From assembly GCA_039105265.1 (NCBI GenBank), contig JAPFFF010000042.1, positions 620,001 to 684,000 of the forward strand: a stretch of DNA of 64,000 nucleotides. The letters run 5' to 3'. The position numbers were made by a program, and so were the translations under genes. Source of the stretch: Tritrichomonas musculus (taxonomy: Eukaryota; Parabasalia; Tritrichomonadida; Tritrichomonadidae). Within the stretch, counting starts at the first letter, position 1. The number at the start of each line of letters is the position of its first letter. Positions 10,801 through 21,094 of the stretch are shown one piece after another. The notes below the pieces were generated by a model. That model made no database searches, was not told the DNA's origin, and saw nothing but the letters and a program-made list of their open reading frames with translations.

Positions 10801-13800
10801 AATGGAAGTGTCGTGATATTCATTGAGAAGAATTTCTTGACTCAATGGTATCAATAAAAGTGGATGCTCATATTGCTTTACTAAAAAGTTTTGTTTGGTT
10901 GAAAGTAAGAGAAGAATTATTTTGTCCTCTTGTACGAATAATAACGTAGGAATCGTATGGACATAAAAAATTAAATCAACTTCAAAACAAAGTGAAAAAG
11001 TGCCAAAAATTTTAATGAAATCACGAAGAATGGTCTTCCTGACTTCTTTGGATGTATTCGATGTTGCAAATTTAAATGCATTGTTTTTGGGGTCAATTAA
11101 ACTTTTTATGTTAAAGAATGAATTGTCTTCATTATTCGCTCCTTCAGGCGTGAATACATAGGAATGCTTGAATATGGAAAGATCTTGGCACCACTGATAT
11201 GGGAACATCAAATGGCCAAAGAAGTCAACGTACTCAATCTTGCTGCTTATCTCTAAATTCTTGTTTGGCTTGAAAATTGATTGGTCACTAACTTTCTCAT
11301 CAGTTGGAGGCATCAGAATCTCAAAAGGAGAAGGACAAACATTCCTAGGCGAATAATAAGGCTCACAAATCTGTGATAAATAAAAAGATTTAACACCGCA
11401 AACATTATCAGCAGACTCATCATCAACAACTGTTTTATTATTTTCATCAACAACATTATTATTTTCATTTTCAGTTGTTTTATTATTTTCATTTTCAGTT
11501 GTTTTATTATTTTCATTTTCAGTTGTTTTATTTGTTTCATTTTCAGTTGTTTTATTTGTTTCATTTTCAGTTGTTTTATTTGTTTCATTTTCAATGTTTT
11601 GACTTGGTTTTTTCTTGTTTATTTTGAATGGAAGATAGTTTTGCTTGTACATGTATTCATCTTTGATGCATTTGAACAACTTCTGCTCTAAAACACGACA
11701 GTAGATTTGAATGTGATCGAACTGGTAGAGAGTTGACTGGTACAAGTAAGCTGCCTTCATTGCACGAACGTAAAGGTTGATTCGCGATGTGTTCAACAAG
11801 AAGTGCTCGGCCCATTCTAAAATTTTCTTTGCATTCTGCACACGAACAGATCCAGAAATCGGAATTGCAGAGACAGTCATTGTTGATGAAAACAGCGAAG
11901 CCAGAGAAGACATTGGAGAAAGAGAAATATTCGAATAAGAAGCAAACTCATTAATTCTGAAATGCTTTGAAATCATTGCTTCAATTTGGCTGAATTTTTC
12001 GACAATCTGAGTTGCATTTGATTGTCTTTGTGCATCCTTAGGACTCATAAAAATGTAAAAGTTAACAATGGTTGCATAATCAGCATTTTCATTCATTTGA
12101 TGATTATACAAAAGGTCTTTATTTGCTGTCAATAATTTATTTCTTTCTTGAATTTCTTTTTCATTTGTGATGAAAGTTAAAGAATACAAAACAATGTCTC
12201 TTAGTTCCTTTGAATAATAGCTTTGATCCTGACTTTTTGAATAGCACCAAGTCTTGATGAAAGCGATAACTTTATCCAGGAACTTTAGATAACAATCAGC
12301 AAATATAGAACATCGTGCTGCTATTGAAACAACATTCATGAAATTGCCGATAGATTTTTTGAATGATGATTCATTTTTATTAACATTTTGAAAATGCGTC
12401 AAAATGCTAAAAATCAATTCTTTGGCAAACAACTTTTGATAAGGCGTGTACATTAATGCGTTGCCAACTGCAATTGAACCAAAAATGCTGAAATCAGTAG
12501 AAAGGATGATTTTTGTTATGAATGAAATTAAACGCGTGAAATCTAATAAATTCACCCATTCAGTGTTAACTAAATCGTCTGCAAAATCAGGCAATTTTGT
12601 GATTTCAATTGTTGAATTCAATAATTCTGGCTCTTTGAAAAAGTCGAGATCTTTATAGTAACTCAAGTCAATGGATGACATTTTCACTGGCTCATCATTT
12701 AACTTGATTGGCGTTCTAACATTATCATCAAATGATAACAAAATGGATTTAGGAATGATTCCGAAGTTACTCAATAAAGAAATCAATTTCAAATCAGTTG
12801 AAAAGTAAACAAAGTCAGTCAATTGAATTGACATTAGTGAAGTGAAAACTTTATCAGCAAGTTCTTCATTCTCAATTTTATCATCTCCCTTTAAAACTGA
12901 CAAAGCTTGAAGTGACAACAACCGAATTAACATGATCAAAATCACAGGTGAAAATTTGGTCATTCTAATTTGTAACGTTTTTGGAAATTCAGTCAATAAT
13001 TCTTGATAACCGCCAAGAATTGTGAATGCAATTAACCATGCTTTTTCATTATCAGCAAATCTTGCAAATGCATAGCTCAAGTAAGGACACTTATCAAGGT
13101 CAATATAATGAGGAATATAATAAGAATAATGCGCAATTATTTCAAAGAAAACTAATGATCGCTCATCATTGAAAAATAATGAATATTGAACGAAATATTG
13201 AAGTTGAAGTTTCGGCTCTTTCAAACTTTTTAGGATTCTTTTAACAGTGTTTAAAAATGATACTTGAAGAGGAGATTCAACTTGTTGTAATTCCATCACA
13301 GATTGTATTGGAAATGATTCAATTACAAAATGAAATTTCCAATAACTAACGATTACAGATTCATTTATTAATTTATACAAACATGCATTTTGTTCACTTC
13401 CAATGTTGATTAGAATTGTGTAAATCATCTTCAATATTTCATCACTAATGTGAAGGATTTCATCGGATCGTTTGATTACGGCAATTAAAAACATTGTTGT
13501 TTTATATTCAATCAATTTATTGACAAGCAATTTTGAGTCTGAAATGTCATTCTTAACAAGGTTTAAATATGACAACATTAATTGCTTATCAAACAAGAAA
13601 TAAATTTCAAAATCAATCAATGTTATATAAGTAAAATCAGCAAAATCTTCTTCATCTAAATAAGAGTAAGGAAGTTGATGAAGATAAACTAAAATGTTGC
13701 TTGAAATAGATGAAACACATCGTTTTAATGAAAATAATAATCGCGAGAACAAATATTCTTTCGATATTATATCAGCAAAACCAGTGCATGCGTTTGAATT

Positions 13801-16671
13801 GACTTCAGTAATATACAATGAAAAAGAAATTGGATTATTTGACGGTGAATCGTCATATAATTCCCTCTTTAAATACTTGATCATTAAAAGAATTGAAATG
13901 TAAAGAGGTGTGAAATGTTGAGTATTTTTATGTTCTTCAAGTTTTAAGAACATTGATTCAATTCTTGCTCGATCTTTCATTATATAAGAATAGAAGCTTG
14001 AATAAGGAACTTTGTATGCTGATCCATTTGAATTCTCTAGTAATGCAAGTCTATTATTAATGAAGATGTATCGATCAAAGATCAATCGATAAGGTGACAA
14101 TTCATTCTCTCCTGTTTCTTGGTCATTTTTAGCATTACTATATCTGCCACCAAAAGTGACAACTGTTGGGAATGCTTGATCAATGTCAAGAACTTTTTCA
14201 TAAGGTTTGATTGTGTATTCATTGTTGCTGTTAACAATGGTCGGATCAATTGGCTCAACAGCGACTTTAACAATGGCCTTTCCTGCATTAAATATCAATT
14301 TAACGTGCACAAAAATGTTATCTTTATTAATGATGACATTCGTTGAATCATGTCGATTATGTGTTTGGAATGTCAAGATTCCTTTGAAGTATTGAATGTT
14401 AAGAATACTGGATCTAAAGATCGAAACTCGTGGATCTTCATATTTACTAGGCACAAAGAACCTGAATTCAACACTACGAATTTGATTCAATGAAGAACAA
14501 TTTCTTTCTATATCTTTGAATGTGATCGAAGGATCAGAATCATCAGAGCCTGAAAAGTAAAGTTCAAACAACTCAAAATTAGGTAATTTATAACCTTTCA
14601 AATATTGGTCAACATCGCTTGTGTTAATGAAGCTTGGATAATGATCAAAATCCTCAGAAATTTCATTATAAATGGTCGGGTTAATGTATCGATTAACAAT
14701 GACGTTGTAAAAAGGAACAGAATCAACAATTTTCATGTTTCTCTTTGAAAACATCGGAATTCCATATTTGCCAGCATTGTACAAGCAAATTGGAGATGTC
14801 AGATCAAACAGGGGTCCTTTAGGTTCCTCCTTTTTATTGTTGTAAATCAAAACAGAAAATAACAATAAAGAAGGAATATTTAAAAACAAAGTTGATTCAT
14901 TAATTGCGATTTTGGCAAGATTTTCATGATATTCTTCATTGAAGAGAATTGAATCATTCGGCAATGAAAGAATCCATTCATCAATTTCATTTTTTGGTCC
15001 ATTTTTTGTAATTAAACCAAGTGCTGTAATAATGAAATTCATAAAGAATGATTGGTCTTCTTTATCTTTTTTGTCCTCGAGAAGAACATTGAAGCTCGAA
15101 AAGCCATTCTGAGTAACGAAGTACTCATATTCAAAGGGACACAAATGATTCTCAATCATATAAATAAAAAGATTACAAATAAGAGGATTAAGAAAATTAG
15201 AAAGTAATAAAATAAACATCTCACAAGTAATTTCAACTTGAAGCATTTGAATAATCAAATCAGACAATTCTTCAGTGTTATAAATATGAATGATTTTTGA
15301 GATAACTTCTTCTCTAATTTTGGCACTTTTTGGACATGAATAAGCAGCAATTAATATCTCTTTAAAATACTTGGAATCATTCAATAATGAATCCTTTAAT
15401 TGGTCCGCTTTGGAACGTAAAACAAATCGTGAAAGAAATGAATTATCAGCTTTCGTTGAAATTTTTGAATTGGTCGATTTTGGATAGTTTATTTTTCGTG
15501 GCTCAACTAAATTTTCAGGATCTAAACCTTTCTCATTAAGTGACACAAAAATCAATTCCAAGAAATATCTTTTATATTTTGGGCACTTTTCTATAATGGC
15601 GAAAATATTGGCCACATAACTGACAATTCCAATTTTTAACATAATTGCAACAATTGTCAAAATTGACTCCTCTTTCATTACATCTTCATTCAGAACCCAA
15701 TAATGAATCGGTACAAGTTTTTGAATATCATCGGTTTGTAAACTATTCAAAATTTCAAGTGCAATTTCTTGGTTGTCAGGAATAACTGAATAAATTTCAA
15801 ATAGAGCTTTTAAACTTGTTTTTTTCGGCTTTCCTTTCTTAAGTAAAAGTATCTCGTAGCATTGCTTTATGGCGGTTTTGTCACAATATGTAACAAGGAA
15901 ATGGTTGAGACATGTAAAACCGTCTTCTTTGTAAAAACCTTCTAAAACGTCTTCTGAACAATTCGCTGACAGTAGGGCCAAATAATTACATAAAAAGTAG
16001 GCACATTCCGGACAATTCTGGCTGTTCATGGCATCTTTACAAACAGCTAAAGTTGTTTGGGATGGCGTTTTGTAATATGTACTGGGAACTACTTGAAAAA
16101 GTAATTCCGTTAAATAGTTGATCGCTTCTTTGTTGTTTGTAATGAAAAATGAGGTGAAAATTGAGGTGAGGCCGTCCATCTCAATAGAAAAATCTCTGAA
16201 GAAGGACTCATCTCGGAATAAAAATACTGAAAATGACGAGGATGATTTTAGGCATTGAATGTCTCCATTCTTAGCCGTTCGCAAAACTAAATAAAAAAAC
16301 TGAACAAATTTGACAGAATCTGGAATCGATCCTAGCTGATGCCCAATAAGCTTCAAGTTTTTGAATATGTATTCATACTCTCCATTCTTTTCTTCAAAGA
16401 TAATGTCAGAAAAGTCAGTAACATATTTTAAATACTTTTGATATATTGGGAAAATTTGCTCGCTCTTAACTTGATTTGAATTTAAACTACTGAATGTATT
16501 GACAAAGTTTGCAGATAATAATAAAAAGTTAGTAACTTGGTCACTCGAAGGGAGATTGTCGATTTGATTCAAATTTTCTTCAAAATCAGAAATATCTTTA
16601 TTATATCCTTTAGCTGTGTTTTTTCCTGAATTGCTTTGAGACCTGAAAATCCCTTTAACTATATTAAACAT
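7876..16671 (-). CDS. giant BEACH-WD40 protein with FYVE-like C-terminus
   Basis: This is a 2931-aa BEACH-family protein, a class that organises lysosome-related, endosomal or autophagic membrane traffic. The first 2000 residues are mostly helical repeats, as in neurobeachin and ALFY. A beta-rich lectin-like segment sits at about 730-870. An Asn/Thr/Glu low-complexity insert built of NKTTENE-type units lies at about 1690-1745. A PH-like region precedes the BEACH domain. The BEACH domain spans about 2098-2350 and shows FDYLIYLNMLGCRSF, QYPVFPW, RDLTKPMG, GYFYGCHYSNPGIILWYLMRMPPF, FRSF, ELVPEIY and NDWIDLIFGYKQKGEEA. WD40-like repeats follow at about 2500-2870. The last 40 residues hold eight cysteines with FYVE spacing. 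The order BEACH, WD40, FYVE is that of ALFY/WDFY3. No introns are visible. The gene is divergent from the Akt-like kinase gene. Confidence 0.93.
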   Translation of the reverse strand: MFNIVKGIFRSQSNSGKNTAKGYNKDISDFEENLNQIDNLPSSDQVTNFLLLSANFVNTFSSLNSNQVKSEQIFPIYQKYLKYVTDFSDIIFEEKNGEYEYIFKNLKLIGHQLGSIPDSVKFVQFFYLVLRTAKNGDIQCLKSSSSFSVFLFRDESFFRDFSIEMDGLTSIFTSFFITNNKEAINYLTELLFQVVPSTYYKTPSQTTLAVCKDAMNSQNCPECAYFLCNYLALLSANCSEDVLEGFYKEDGFTCLNHFLVTYCDKTAIKQCYEILLLKKGKPKKTSLKALFEIYSVIPDNQEIALEILNSLQTDDIQKLVPIHYWVLNEDVMKEESILTIVAIMLKIGIVSYVANIFAIIEKCPKYKRYFLELIFVSLNEKGLDPENLVEPRKINYPKSTNSKISTKADNSFLSRFVLRSKADQLKDSLLNDSKYFKEILIAAYSCPKSAKIREEVISKIIHIYNTEELSDLIIQMLQVEITCEMFILLLSNFLNPLICNLFIYMIENHLCPFEYEYFVTQNGFSSFNVLLEDKKDKEDQSFFMNFIITALGLITKNGPKNEIDEWILSLPNDSILFNEEYHENLAKIAINESTLFLNIPSLLLFSVLIYNNKKEEPKGPLFDLTSPICLYNAGKYGIPMFSKRNMKIVDSVPFYNVIVNRYINPTIYNEISEDFDHYPSFINTSDVDQYLKGYKLPNFELFELYFSGSDDSDPSITFKDIERNCSSLNQIRSVEFRFFVPSKYEDPRVSIFRSSILNIQYFKGILTFQTHNRHDSTNVIINKDNIFVHVKLIFNAGKAIVKVAVEPIDPTIVNSNNEYTIKPYEKVLDIDQAFPTVVTFGGRYSNAKNDQETGENELSPYRLIFDRYIFINNRLALLENSNGSAYKVPYSSFYSYIMKDRARIESMFLKLEEHKNTQHFTPLYISILLMIKYLKRELYDDSPSNNPISFSLYITEVNSNACTGFADIISKEYLFSRLLFSLKRCVSSISSNILVYLHQLPYSYLDEEDFADFTYITLIDFEIYFLFDKQLMLSYLNLVKNDISDSKLLVNKLIEYKTTMFLIAVIKRSDEILHISDEILKMIYTILINIGSEQNACLYKLINESVIVSYWKFHFVIESFPIQSVMELQQVESPLQVSFLNTVKRILKSLKEPKLQLQYFVQYSLFFNDERSLVFFEIIAHYSYYIPHYIDLDKCPYLSYAFARFADNEKAWLIAFTILGGYQELLTEFPKTLQIRMTKFSPVILIMLIRLLSLQALSVLKGDDKIENEELADKVFTSLMSIQLTDFVYFSTDLKLISLLSNFGIIPKSILLSFDDNVRTPIKLNDEPVKMSSIDLSYYKDLDFFKEPELLNSTIEITKLPDFADDLVNTEWVNLLDFTRLISFITKIILSTDFSIFGSIAVGNALMYTPYQKLFAKELIFSILTHFQNVNKNESSFKKSIGNFMNVVSIAARCSIFADCYLKFLDKVIAFIKTWCYSKSQDQSYYSKELRDIVLYSLTFITNEKEIQERNKLLTANKDLLYNHQMNENADYATIVNFYIFMSPKDAQRQSNATQIVEKFSQIEAMISKHFRINEFASYSNISLSPMSSLASLFSSTMTVSAIPISGSVRVQNAKKILEWAEHFLLNTSRINLYVRAMKAAYLYQSTLYQFDHIQIYCRVLEQKLFKCIKDEYMYKQNYLPFKINKKKPSQNIENETNKTTENETNKTTENETNKTTENENNKTTENENNKTTENENNNVVDENNKTVVDDESADNVCGVKSFYLSQICEPYYSPRNVCPSPFEILMPPTDEKVSDQSIFKPNKNLEISSKIEYVDFFGHLMFPYQWCQDLSIFKHSYVFTPEGANNEDNSFFNIKSLIDPKNNAFKFATSNTSKEVRKTILRDFIKIFGTFSLCFEVDLIFYVHTIPTLLFVQEDKIILLLLSTKQNFLVKQYEHPLLLIPLSQEILLNEYHDTSIFCGHYVLTFQDRRLVKYDEHYYLHEKRSLSLFYIYDPNIVLVFKSTKELELILSKKFNVINRYSNNTLIHNNENFYNHDNYNLNLSIHNFNITQLQSHKKTNNNNNGSYVYYSYIQSLPRSSFFMIATPIKEIILFWLEHEISSFDYLIYLNMLGCRSFVDLSQYPVFPWICALIQNHLKIRDLTKPMGQLSSERAKHFDDIYEGLKEGYFYGCHYSNPGIILWYLMRMPPFNYLTWELNNGWDAQSRTFRSFTNAYISASTLNPTDVKELVPEIYSIPMSLTNESNLNCRPGNVKLPTTEDNLELSSSLFVSVNRKFLEEASNLNDWIDLIFGYKQKGEEALKCKNIFLPTSYHDSTPETTSMDKKVFKDHVNNFGQCPKQLFETIYHPSRTVRITKTVEDFSRSLKVQVPYGAYCFYQMFFVLNKVNIFEKRSTNVHSISKSRPGSLKKRIIQTIVGKNETKKDALNEPNSFYSFYLTLNSSQLNDPYFLRSGIDECTRFIHFNTNEKKDGMNVASGQIEIRWKLINTDGLIVPIQSIPIIPNGIEKYIDQSLIDSQSNENWMFPFNLSSYIFSQPVEQNLEGCSFVVNYESDEVLTIRKINNSINNNLTKIFNSTDNIENIQPSQFNSSSELIAVYKDNDGHHLNHFSISDNGAYVVASYDNGLAKVLRIDYEKSIPQRIRLIATFSQNSEILLSKISTRDMIVFSVTNNGKLVIWSYATRLKQREFDLELGEKSVIRETDHKLMDNNCSRCCDVVDVINDDFDGCVTVLLIDKILQFETNGTSVLRRFVLNNCERKDLVYFTSIALYPLDFTFDKRVLVVGDNLGSIYFFAVAVPLLGEIDTDSVAISGEDYKEISDSIDNEINENKDNDESKANNGELKLMGIHKGLLRAAVSSIFIDREAQAIIANDQRGGSIIIKMDSFLIFDKIERCEKCLNEKTEHCKNCGKPICPVCSVLGLCSYCKENAVNAY
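11440..11600 (-). repeat. in-frame NKTTENE-coding microrepeat inside the BEACH gene
   Basis: About seven copies of a 21-bp coding unit give a run of K-T-T-E-N-E-(T/N)-N. The repeat keeps the reading frame and creates an unstructured linker between the helical N-terminal part and the PH/BEACH part. Being length-variable in principle, it is a candidate polymorphic marker. Confidence 0.85.
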
Positions 16672-17450
16672 TAATCAAGATTGTTCAATTAAAATTTTTG
16701 AGGTAATTTTGAAATTTTGAATAAATTTAATGAAATATTAAAATCGTTTTATTTAAATAAATAATTTATATTTGATTAAATACATCAATTATTTAAATGA
16801 AAAATCATTTCAAAAATTTAATTACGTATATATAAATAAAAAAATTATTTAATTTATTAATATCTATATTGATAACTTAAATCATAAAATTTTTATTTTC
16901 AAATAATTATTTGAAAAAATAATACGGATGGTACTGAATCCATTATTTGTTAGATTTCAATAAGAAAAAGCAAACCTGATAAAATAAGCTCGATTGGAAT
17001 AATGCTCTGAAAAAAATCGGTCGAATTTTTTCTATTCTATTTCAATTTTTCTTAAAAATAATTATTTCAAAAAAAATCGATTAATATTCTTAGTTATTGA
17101 TCAAAGAATATTATAAAATACTGTTGTGAAATTCATTTGTATGTGTATAATTGCAATTAAATACTTCCTTAAGGAATGATTGCATAAAAAATTGCAATTA
17201 ACAGGATGTTAAATTTATAAGTCTTAAAATCTAGCATTTTGGCTTTATATGGTAAAAGTCGATATTTGTTAGCACCACCGGCTATTTAAAAAAAAGTTTG
17301 ATGAATAAATAATAGGGCATTTTTATTGTTGAATTTAAGCTTTGGTGAAGTATTTTCTTCAATTTTTGAGAATTCTATATTACCAAATATACTCTGAATT
17401 TCTATTGAAATTAACTTTTGTTTGAATATTTTAAACTTTATTTATCAATA
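16672..17450. other. divergent intergenic region between BEACH gene and kinase gene
   Basis: About 780 bp of A/T-rich DNA separate two genes that are transcribed away from each other. The promoters of both should lie here. Just before the kinase start codon is TTTATCAATA, an initiator-like pattern. The BEACH start codon is preceded by CTTGATTA. No repeat or RNA gene is seen. Confidence 0.5.
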
Positions 17451-18875
17451 ATGACACATCAAGAAGGATCAGGAGAAATCATAAAAAATGGTTGGTGCAC
17501 CAAACTTGGTGGCTTTTTTAAAACATGGAAAAGGCGCTGGTTTGTTTTGCAAGGGAATACATTAAGTTATTATACTGATAAAGATCAAACTCTCAAAGGA
17601 ACTATACCGATTACCCCAGATTGCCAAATAGATAAATACCCACAATGCAAAAAACAGCCAGCTTTCTGTATTCAAACAGCAAAACGGCTATATCAATTAG
17701 TTCCAACAACCGAACAAGAAGTTGATGAATGGATTAAAGTCCTCAATGAAGTAAAAAATGGTAAGAATAGTATTAATGACCAAAATAACAATGCTGTTAA
17801 TAATAACGAAACAAATAATAATGATAACAGAAACACTGACAATAAAGATACTAAACCAGCAGAAAAAGTAACATTGGATGACTTTGAAATTATAAAGACT
17901 TTAGGTAGGGGGTCATATGGAAAAGTTACTCTTGCGAAAAATAAACATGACAATCAAATTTATGCGTTAAAATCTATATCTAAAGAAGTTCTTCAACAGT
18001 ATTCACTTATAGATAGTACAATCAGAGAACGTGATACGTTAATGAAAATACATCATCCTTTTCTTGTTTCGGCTCATTATGCTTTTCAAAGTAATACTCA
18101 TATATTCTTAGCACAAGAATTTGTTCCAGGTGGAGAACTTTTTAACTATCTTATAAATGTTCAAACAGTTTCTGAAGATGTTGCACGAAATTATACAGCA
18201 ATGCTCCTCCTTGCAATAGGTGAATTGCATAAGCACGGAATTATACATCGTGATTTGAAACCAGATAATATTTTACTTGATGAGAAAGGCTATATTAAAA
18301 TTACTGACTTTGGTTTAGTTAAATATGATATCAAAGAAGGAAATACCGCCAGCTCTTTTTGTGGAACACCTGAATACATGGCACCGGAAATTATTCAAGA
18401 AGAAGCATATGGTCGTCCAGTTGATTGGTGGGCTTTAGGCATTCTTACCTATCAAATGCTCATTGGCTGCCCAACTTTTTATGATAATAATAGAAATGCA
18501 ATGTTTGAAAGTATCCTAAATGATGATCCTGAATATCCAGAAGAAGTCTCTTTTTCAAATGATGCAATTGACTTTATTAACAAATTACTAATAAAGGATC
18601 CAAAGACAAGATTAGGAAGCAGTGAAAAAGACTATGTTGAACTCCAAGAACATCCATGGTATAAAGATTTTAATTGGGAAATGCTCTTAGAAAAGAAGAT
18701 TCAAATGGAATATATACCTAAAGTTTCCAGTTCAAATGATGCTTCAAATTATACTGACTTCTCAAATGTTACTCCTACCGTTACACCTCATGATCCTGAT
18801 TTAATCAGCTCTGAGACTCAAAATATGCTTCAAGGATTCACATATGTTAATAATGAAGCTATGTTAGATAACTAA
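17451..18875 (+). CDS. Akt/PKB-like AGC kinase with N-terminal PH domain
   Basis: The protein of 474 aa starts at the ATG at 17451; an in-frame extension to 17418 would need a TTG start and adds nothing to the PH domain. PH domain at about residues 10-104 (GWCTKLGGFFKTWKRRWFVL at its start, EWIKVLNE in its last helix). An Asn-rich linker follows to about 139, then the kinase domain to about 400. Visible kinase motifs are GRGSYGKV, the ALKS lysine, HRDLKPDN, DFG in ITDFGLVKY, the activation-loop TASSFCGTPEYMAPE and DWWALG. The tail ends with MLQGFTYVN, fitting the AGC hydrophobic motif with a phosphorylatable Thr. This is the Akt architecture: PH binding of phosphoinositides, then phosphorylation at the loop and tail. 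Binding specificity is not shown. It lies between two BEACH genes. Confidence 0.95.
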   Translation: MTHQEGSGEIIKNGWCTKLGGFFKTWKRRWFVLQGNTLSYYTDKDQTLKGTIPITPDCQIDKYPQCKKQPAFCIQTAKRLYQLVPTTEQEVDEWIKVLNEVKNGKNSINDQNNNAVNNNETNNNDNRNTDNKDTKPAEKVTLDDFEIIKTLGRGSYGKVTLAKNKHDNQIYALKSISKEVLQQYSLIDSTIRERDTLMKIHHPFLVSAHYAFQSNTHIFLAQEFVPGGELFNYLINVQTVSEDVARNYTAMLLLAIGELHKHGIIHRDLKPDNILLDEKGYIKITDFGLVKYDIKEGNTASSFCGTPEYMAPEIIQEEAYGRPVDWWALGILTYQMLIGCPTFYDNNRNAMFESILNDDPEYPEEVSFSNDAIDFINKLLIKDPKTRLGSSEKDYVELQEHPWYKDFNWEMLLEKKIQMEYIPKVSSSNDASNYTDFSNVTPTVTPHDPDLISSETQNMLQGFTYVNNEAMLDN

Positions 18876-19120
18876 TTTTTAACTTTGTTTTATAAATCAC
18901 TCCTTTTTAATATTTGCGCTTTATTATAAAAAGAATATTACATCATACTTATTGATATATAGAAATATAAGTTGTGTTGATAAAAGCAAAAAGAAGAAAA
19001 TCACATCGCCGTATGACATTTTTAATATAACGAAAAATATGATTTTTATCTTTAAAGGAAAAAGAAAATTAAAAACAATTATGTATACATAAGTATAAAC
19101 AATAGACTATCTCTTTCTGA

Positions 19121-20680
19121 TCATGAAATAATGCTTTTGAAAAAAGAAAAGAGTGTTTGCTTCCTAATATTATTTGAATTTGGCAGTGTCACGTAAGGCC
19201 TTCCGCAAATAGCTTCAACATTAAATGTAATATCTTTTTTATTTTGGTATTTGTATGAAAAAGTATTTCCGACAATTTGTTTTAGACGATTAGAATCACC
19301 GCCAGCAGTTAAAAGGACTGATTGCACATCTTGGAGAGAAAATGAGCCTGACTGATTCAAAAGTATAGAAGAAGATTCTGAAGGACGATATGATGCCATA
19401 GTACGTTTATCTTGAAGTTCTTTTCTTAGGGTATCAATTTCTTTTTCTAATTTTGCTACTTTTCTTCTCGCCATTTTTGATGAACAATCTGAAGATTTAA
19501 CAAGGATATTAATTTTATGCTTTAATTCATTAGCTAATTTTATATTAGCTAATTCATTTGACAAATCATTTGAATTTGAATTCATATTTGTCTTGCTTGA
19601 GTAACTATCATCAAAATATGAAAGAAAGAATTTTGGTTGAAATCCATCCTCGCCGTATTGTGCGACTATATCGTACAATGATTCATAGTATTTCAATTCT
19701 CCAAGAAGATCATCGAGCCGTTCTTTTAAAACTGACATATTTTCTCCTTCTTCAAGAATTCCGATTTTTATCAAAGGTTCGATATCATCATCCTCTATCG
19801 GAAAAGTAGTTAAGGTTATATATTCGATGTTTAATCTCTCATCAGATGGAAGCTGTTCAAGAAGTTCGTTGAGACGAACATTTTCTTCTCGAAGTTCATT
19901 TAATCTATCTTCGAGAACTTGATGAGCAATTTTACTTTGATGATTAAGTTCAGTTATTCTCTTCTGTAGCATAGCGTCTCTTTCTTTAAGTTGCTTATTA
20001 ACTTGAATTGCAGCTTGAAGTTCTGCTTTGAGATCGCACTTTGATGTAATAAGTTGGGTAAAAGAACTATTATTACTACTATTATTATCTTCTTCTACTT
20101 CTCCGTTATTACTAAAATTATCTTTATTGTTTGGTTCATTTTTTATATCTATTTCAGTATCTTTTTCGGTATTATTGTTGTATGGTGTTGGTGGAGGTGA
20201 TGATTTAATCACTTTTTTATGAATAGGTGAAAAAGTTAATGAATTGTCTTGACTCGAATAATCAGAGCTTTCCCTACTTCTAAAATTATCTTCAATTTCG
20301 CTTTTTTCATTTAAATCGATATCATTATTTGAAGTTTTATTTTGAGAACGAGTAATAACATTTGTAGGGCTCAGTGCTCTATTTTTATTATTTTTAGTAT
20401 TTTGCGTATTTCCTTTAGGCGTTGATTTCGTTTTAACTACATTTTTTTTAGGTTTCCTTGAACTCAAAGCTTTGGTAGATTTACTATTACTTGTTTGAAT
20501 ATCATCTTGATGATCCATTTTGTCATTAATTAATTGGGTCGATCCCTTTTTAGAATTATTATTAATCTGATTAATATGCTTGTTTTTATCTTGAGAGGTA
20601 TTAGAATCTGGCGATAAAATTGTAGGTGTAATTGTATTCGATTTACTGGACCTTACTCTTTCTTTCCTCTTTTTCTCCAT
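19121..20680 (-). CDS. coiled-coil protein of unknown function
   Basis: This 519-aa protein is not recognised. The N-terminal 210 residues are polar and low in complexity (Ser, Asn, Lys, Asp, Thr) with basic patches such as SSRKPKKNVVKTKS. Residues about 213-275 form a strong coiled coil (LKAELQAAIQVNKQLKERDA onward, with leucines in heptads). A second helical block spans about 310-350 and a third about 375-425. A serine-rich stretch follows, then a short C-terminal segment. No membrane segment or enzyme motif is seen. Disordered head plus coiled coil suggests a cytoskeletal, Golgi-tether or scaffold role, but that is only a guess from shape. Its start codon lies 414 bp from that of the second BEACH gene, which runs the other way. 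Confidence 0.7.
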   Translation of the reverse strand: MEKKRKERVRSSKSNTITPTILSPDSNTSQDKNKHINQINNNSKKGSTQLINDKMDHQDDIQTSNSKSTKALSSRKPKKNVVKTKSTPKGNTQNTKNNKNRALSPTNVITRSQNKTSNNDIDLNEKSEIEDNFRSRESSDYSSQDNSLTFSPIHKKVIKSSPPPTPYNNNTEKDTEIDIKNEPNNKDNFSNNGEVEEDNNSSNNSSFTQLITSKCDLKAELQAAIQVNKQLKERDAMLQKRITELNHQSKIAHQVLEDRLNELREENVRLNELLEQLPSDERLNIEYITLTTFPIEDDDIEPLIKIGILEEGENMSVLKERLDDLLGELKYYESLYDIVAQYGEDGFQPKFFLSYFDDSYSSKTNMNSNSNDLSNELANIKLANELKHKINILVKSSDCSSKMARRKVAKLEKEIDTLRKELQDKRTMASYRPSESSSILLNQSGSFSLQDVQSVLLTAGGDSNRLKQIVGNTFSYKYQNKKDITFNVEAICGRPYVTLPNSNNIRKQTLFSFFKSIIS

Positions 20681-21094
20681 TATTTTTTAATTAAAAAAAT
20701 AAATAAAATGTTTATATTTTTTTGGGAATAAAATTAAATCGTTTAGGTGAATTTGATAAACTATTTCAATTCTTTTGAATGAATTATTTAAATAATTTAC
20801 ATCAAGAATAGTAAGTGTGAAATTTTACAATTTAAGATATAATATTGCTATTTCACTTGATATAAAAAAAATTAAAAATTGTGAACCTTTTCAATTTTTT
20901 TAATAATATAAATATCTATACAAACAGATAGATAATAGCATTTTCCAAAATAAGTTTGCCTAGAAAGTCACAATCATTGAAAAATTTATCTTCTATAAAA
21001 ATTCAATTATCTAAAGACCAAATTAAAATATAAATTATTAAAGGAACTCGGAAATTGAGTATTTTAGAAAAATTTAGTAAGTTTTTGTCGATAA
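20681..21094. other. divergent intergenic region, coiled-coil gene and BEACH gene
   Basis: 414 bp of A/T-rich DNA between two start codons pointing apart. It must hold both promoters. No recognisable repeat or conserved motif beyond T- and A-runs. Confidence 0.5.

Noticed and set aside
11313-11594. 93-codon minus-strand frame rich in Lys/Ile/Met
   Set aside because: It is the out-of-frame shadow of the Thr/Glu/Asn repeat in the first BEACH gene.
17418-17450. N-terminal extension of the Akt-like kinase
   Set aside because: It needs a TTG start; the ATG at 17451 follows an initiator-like sequence and leaves the PH domain complete.
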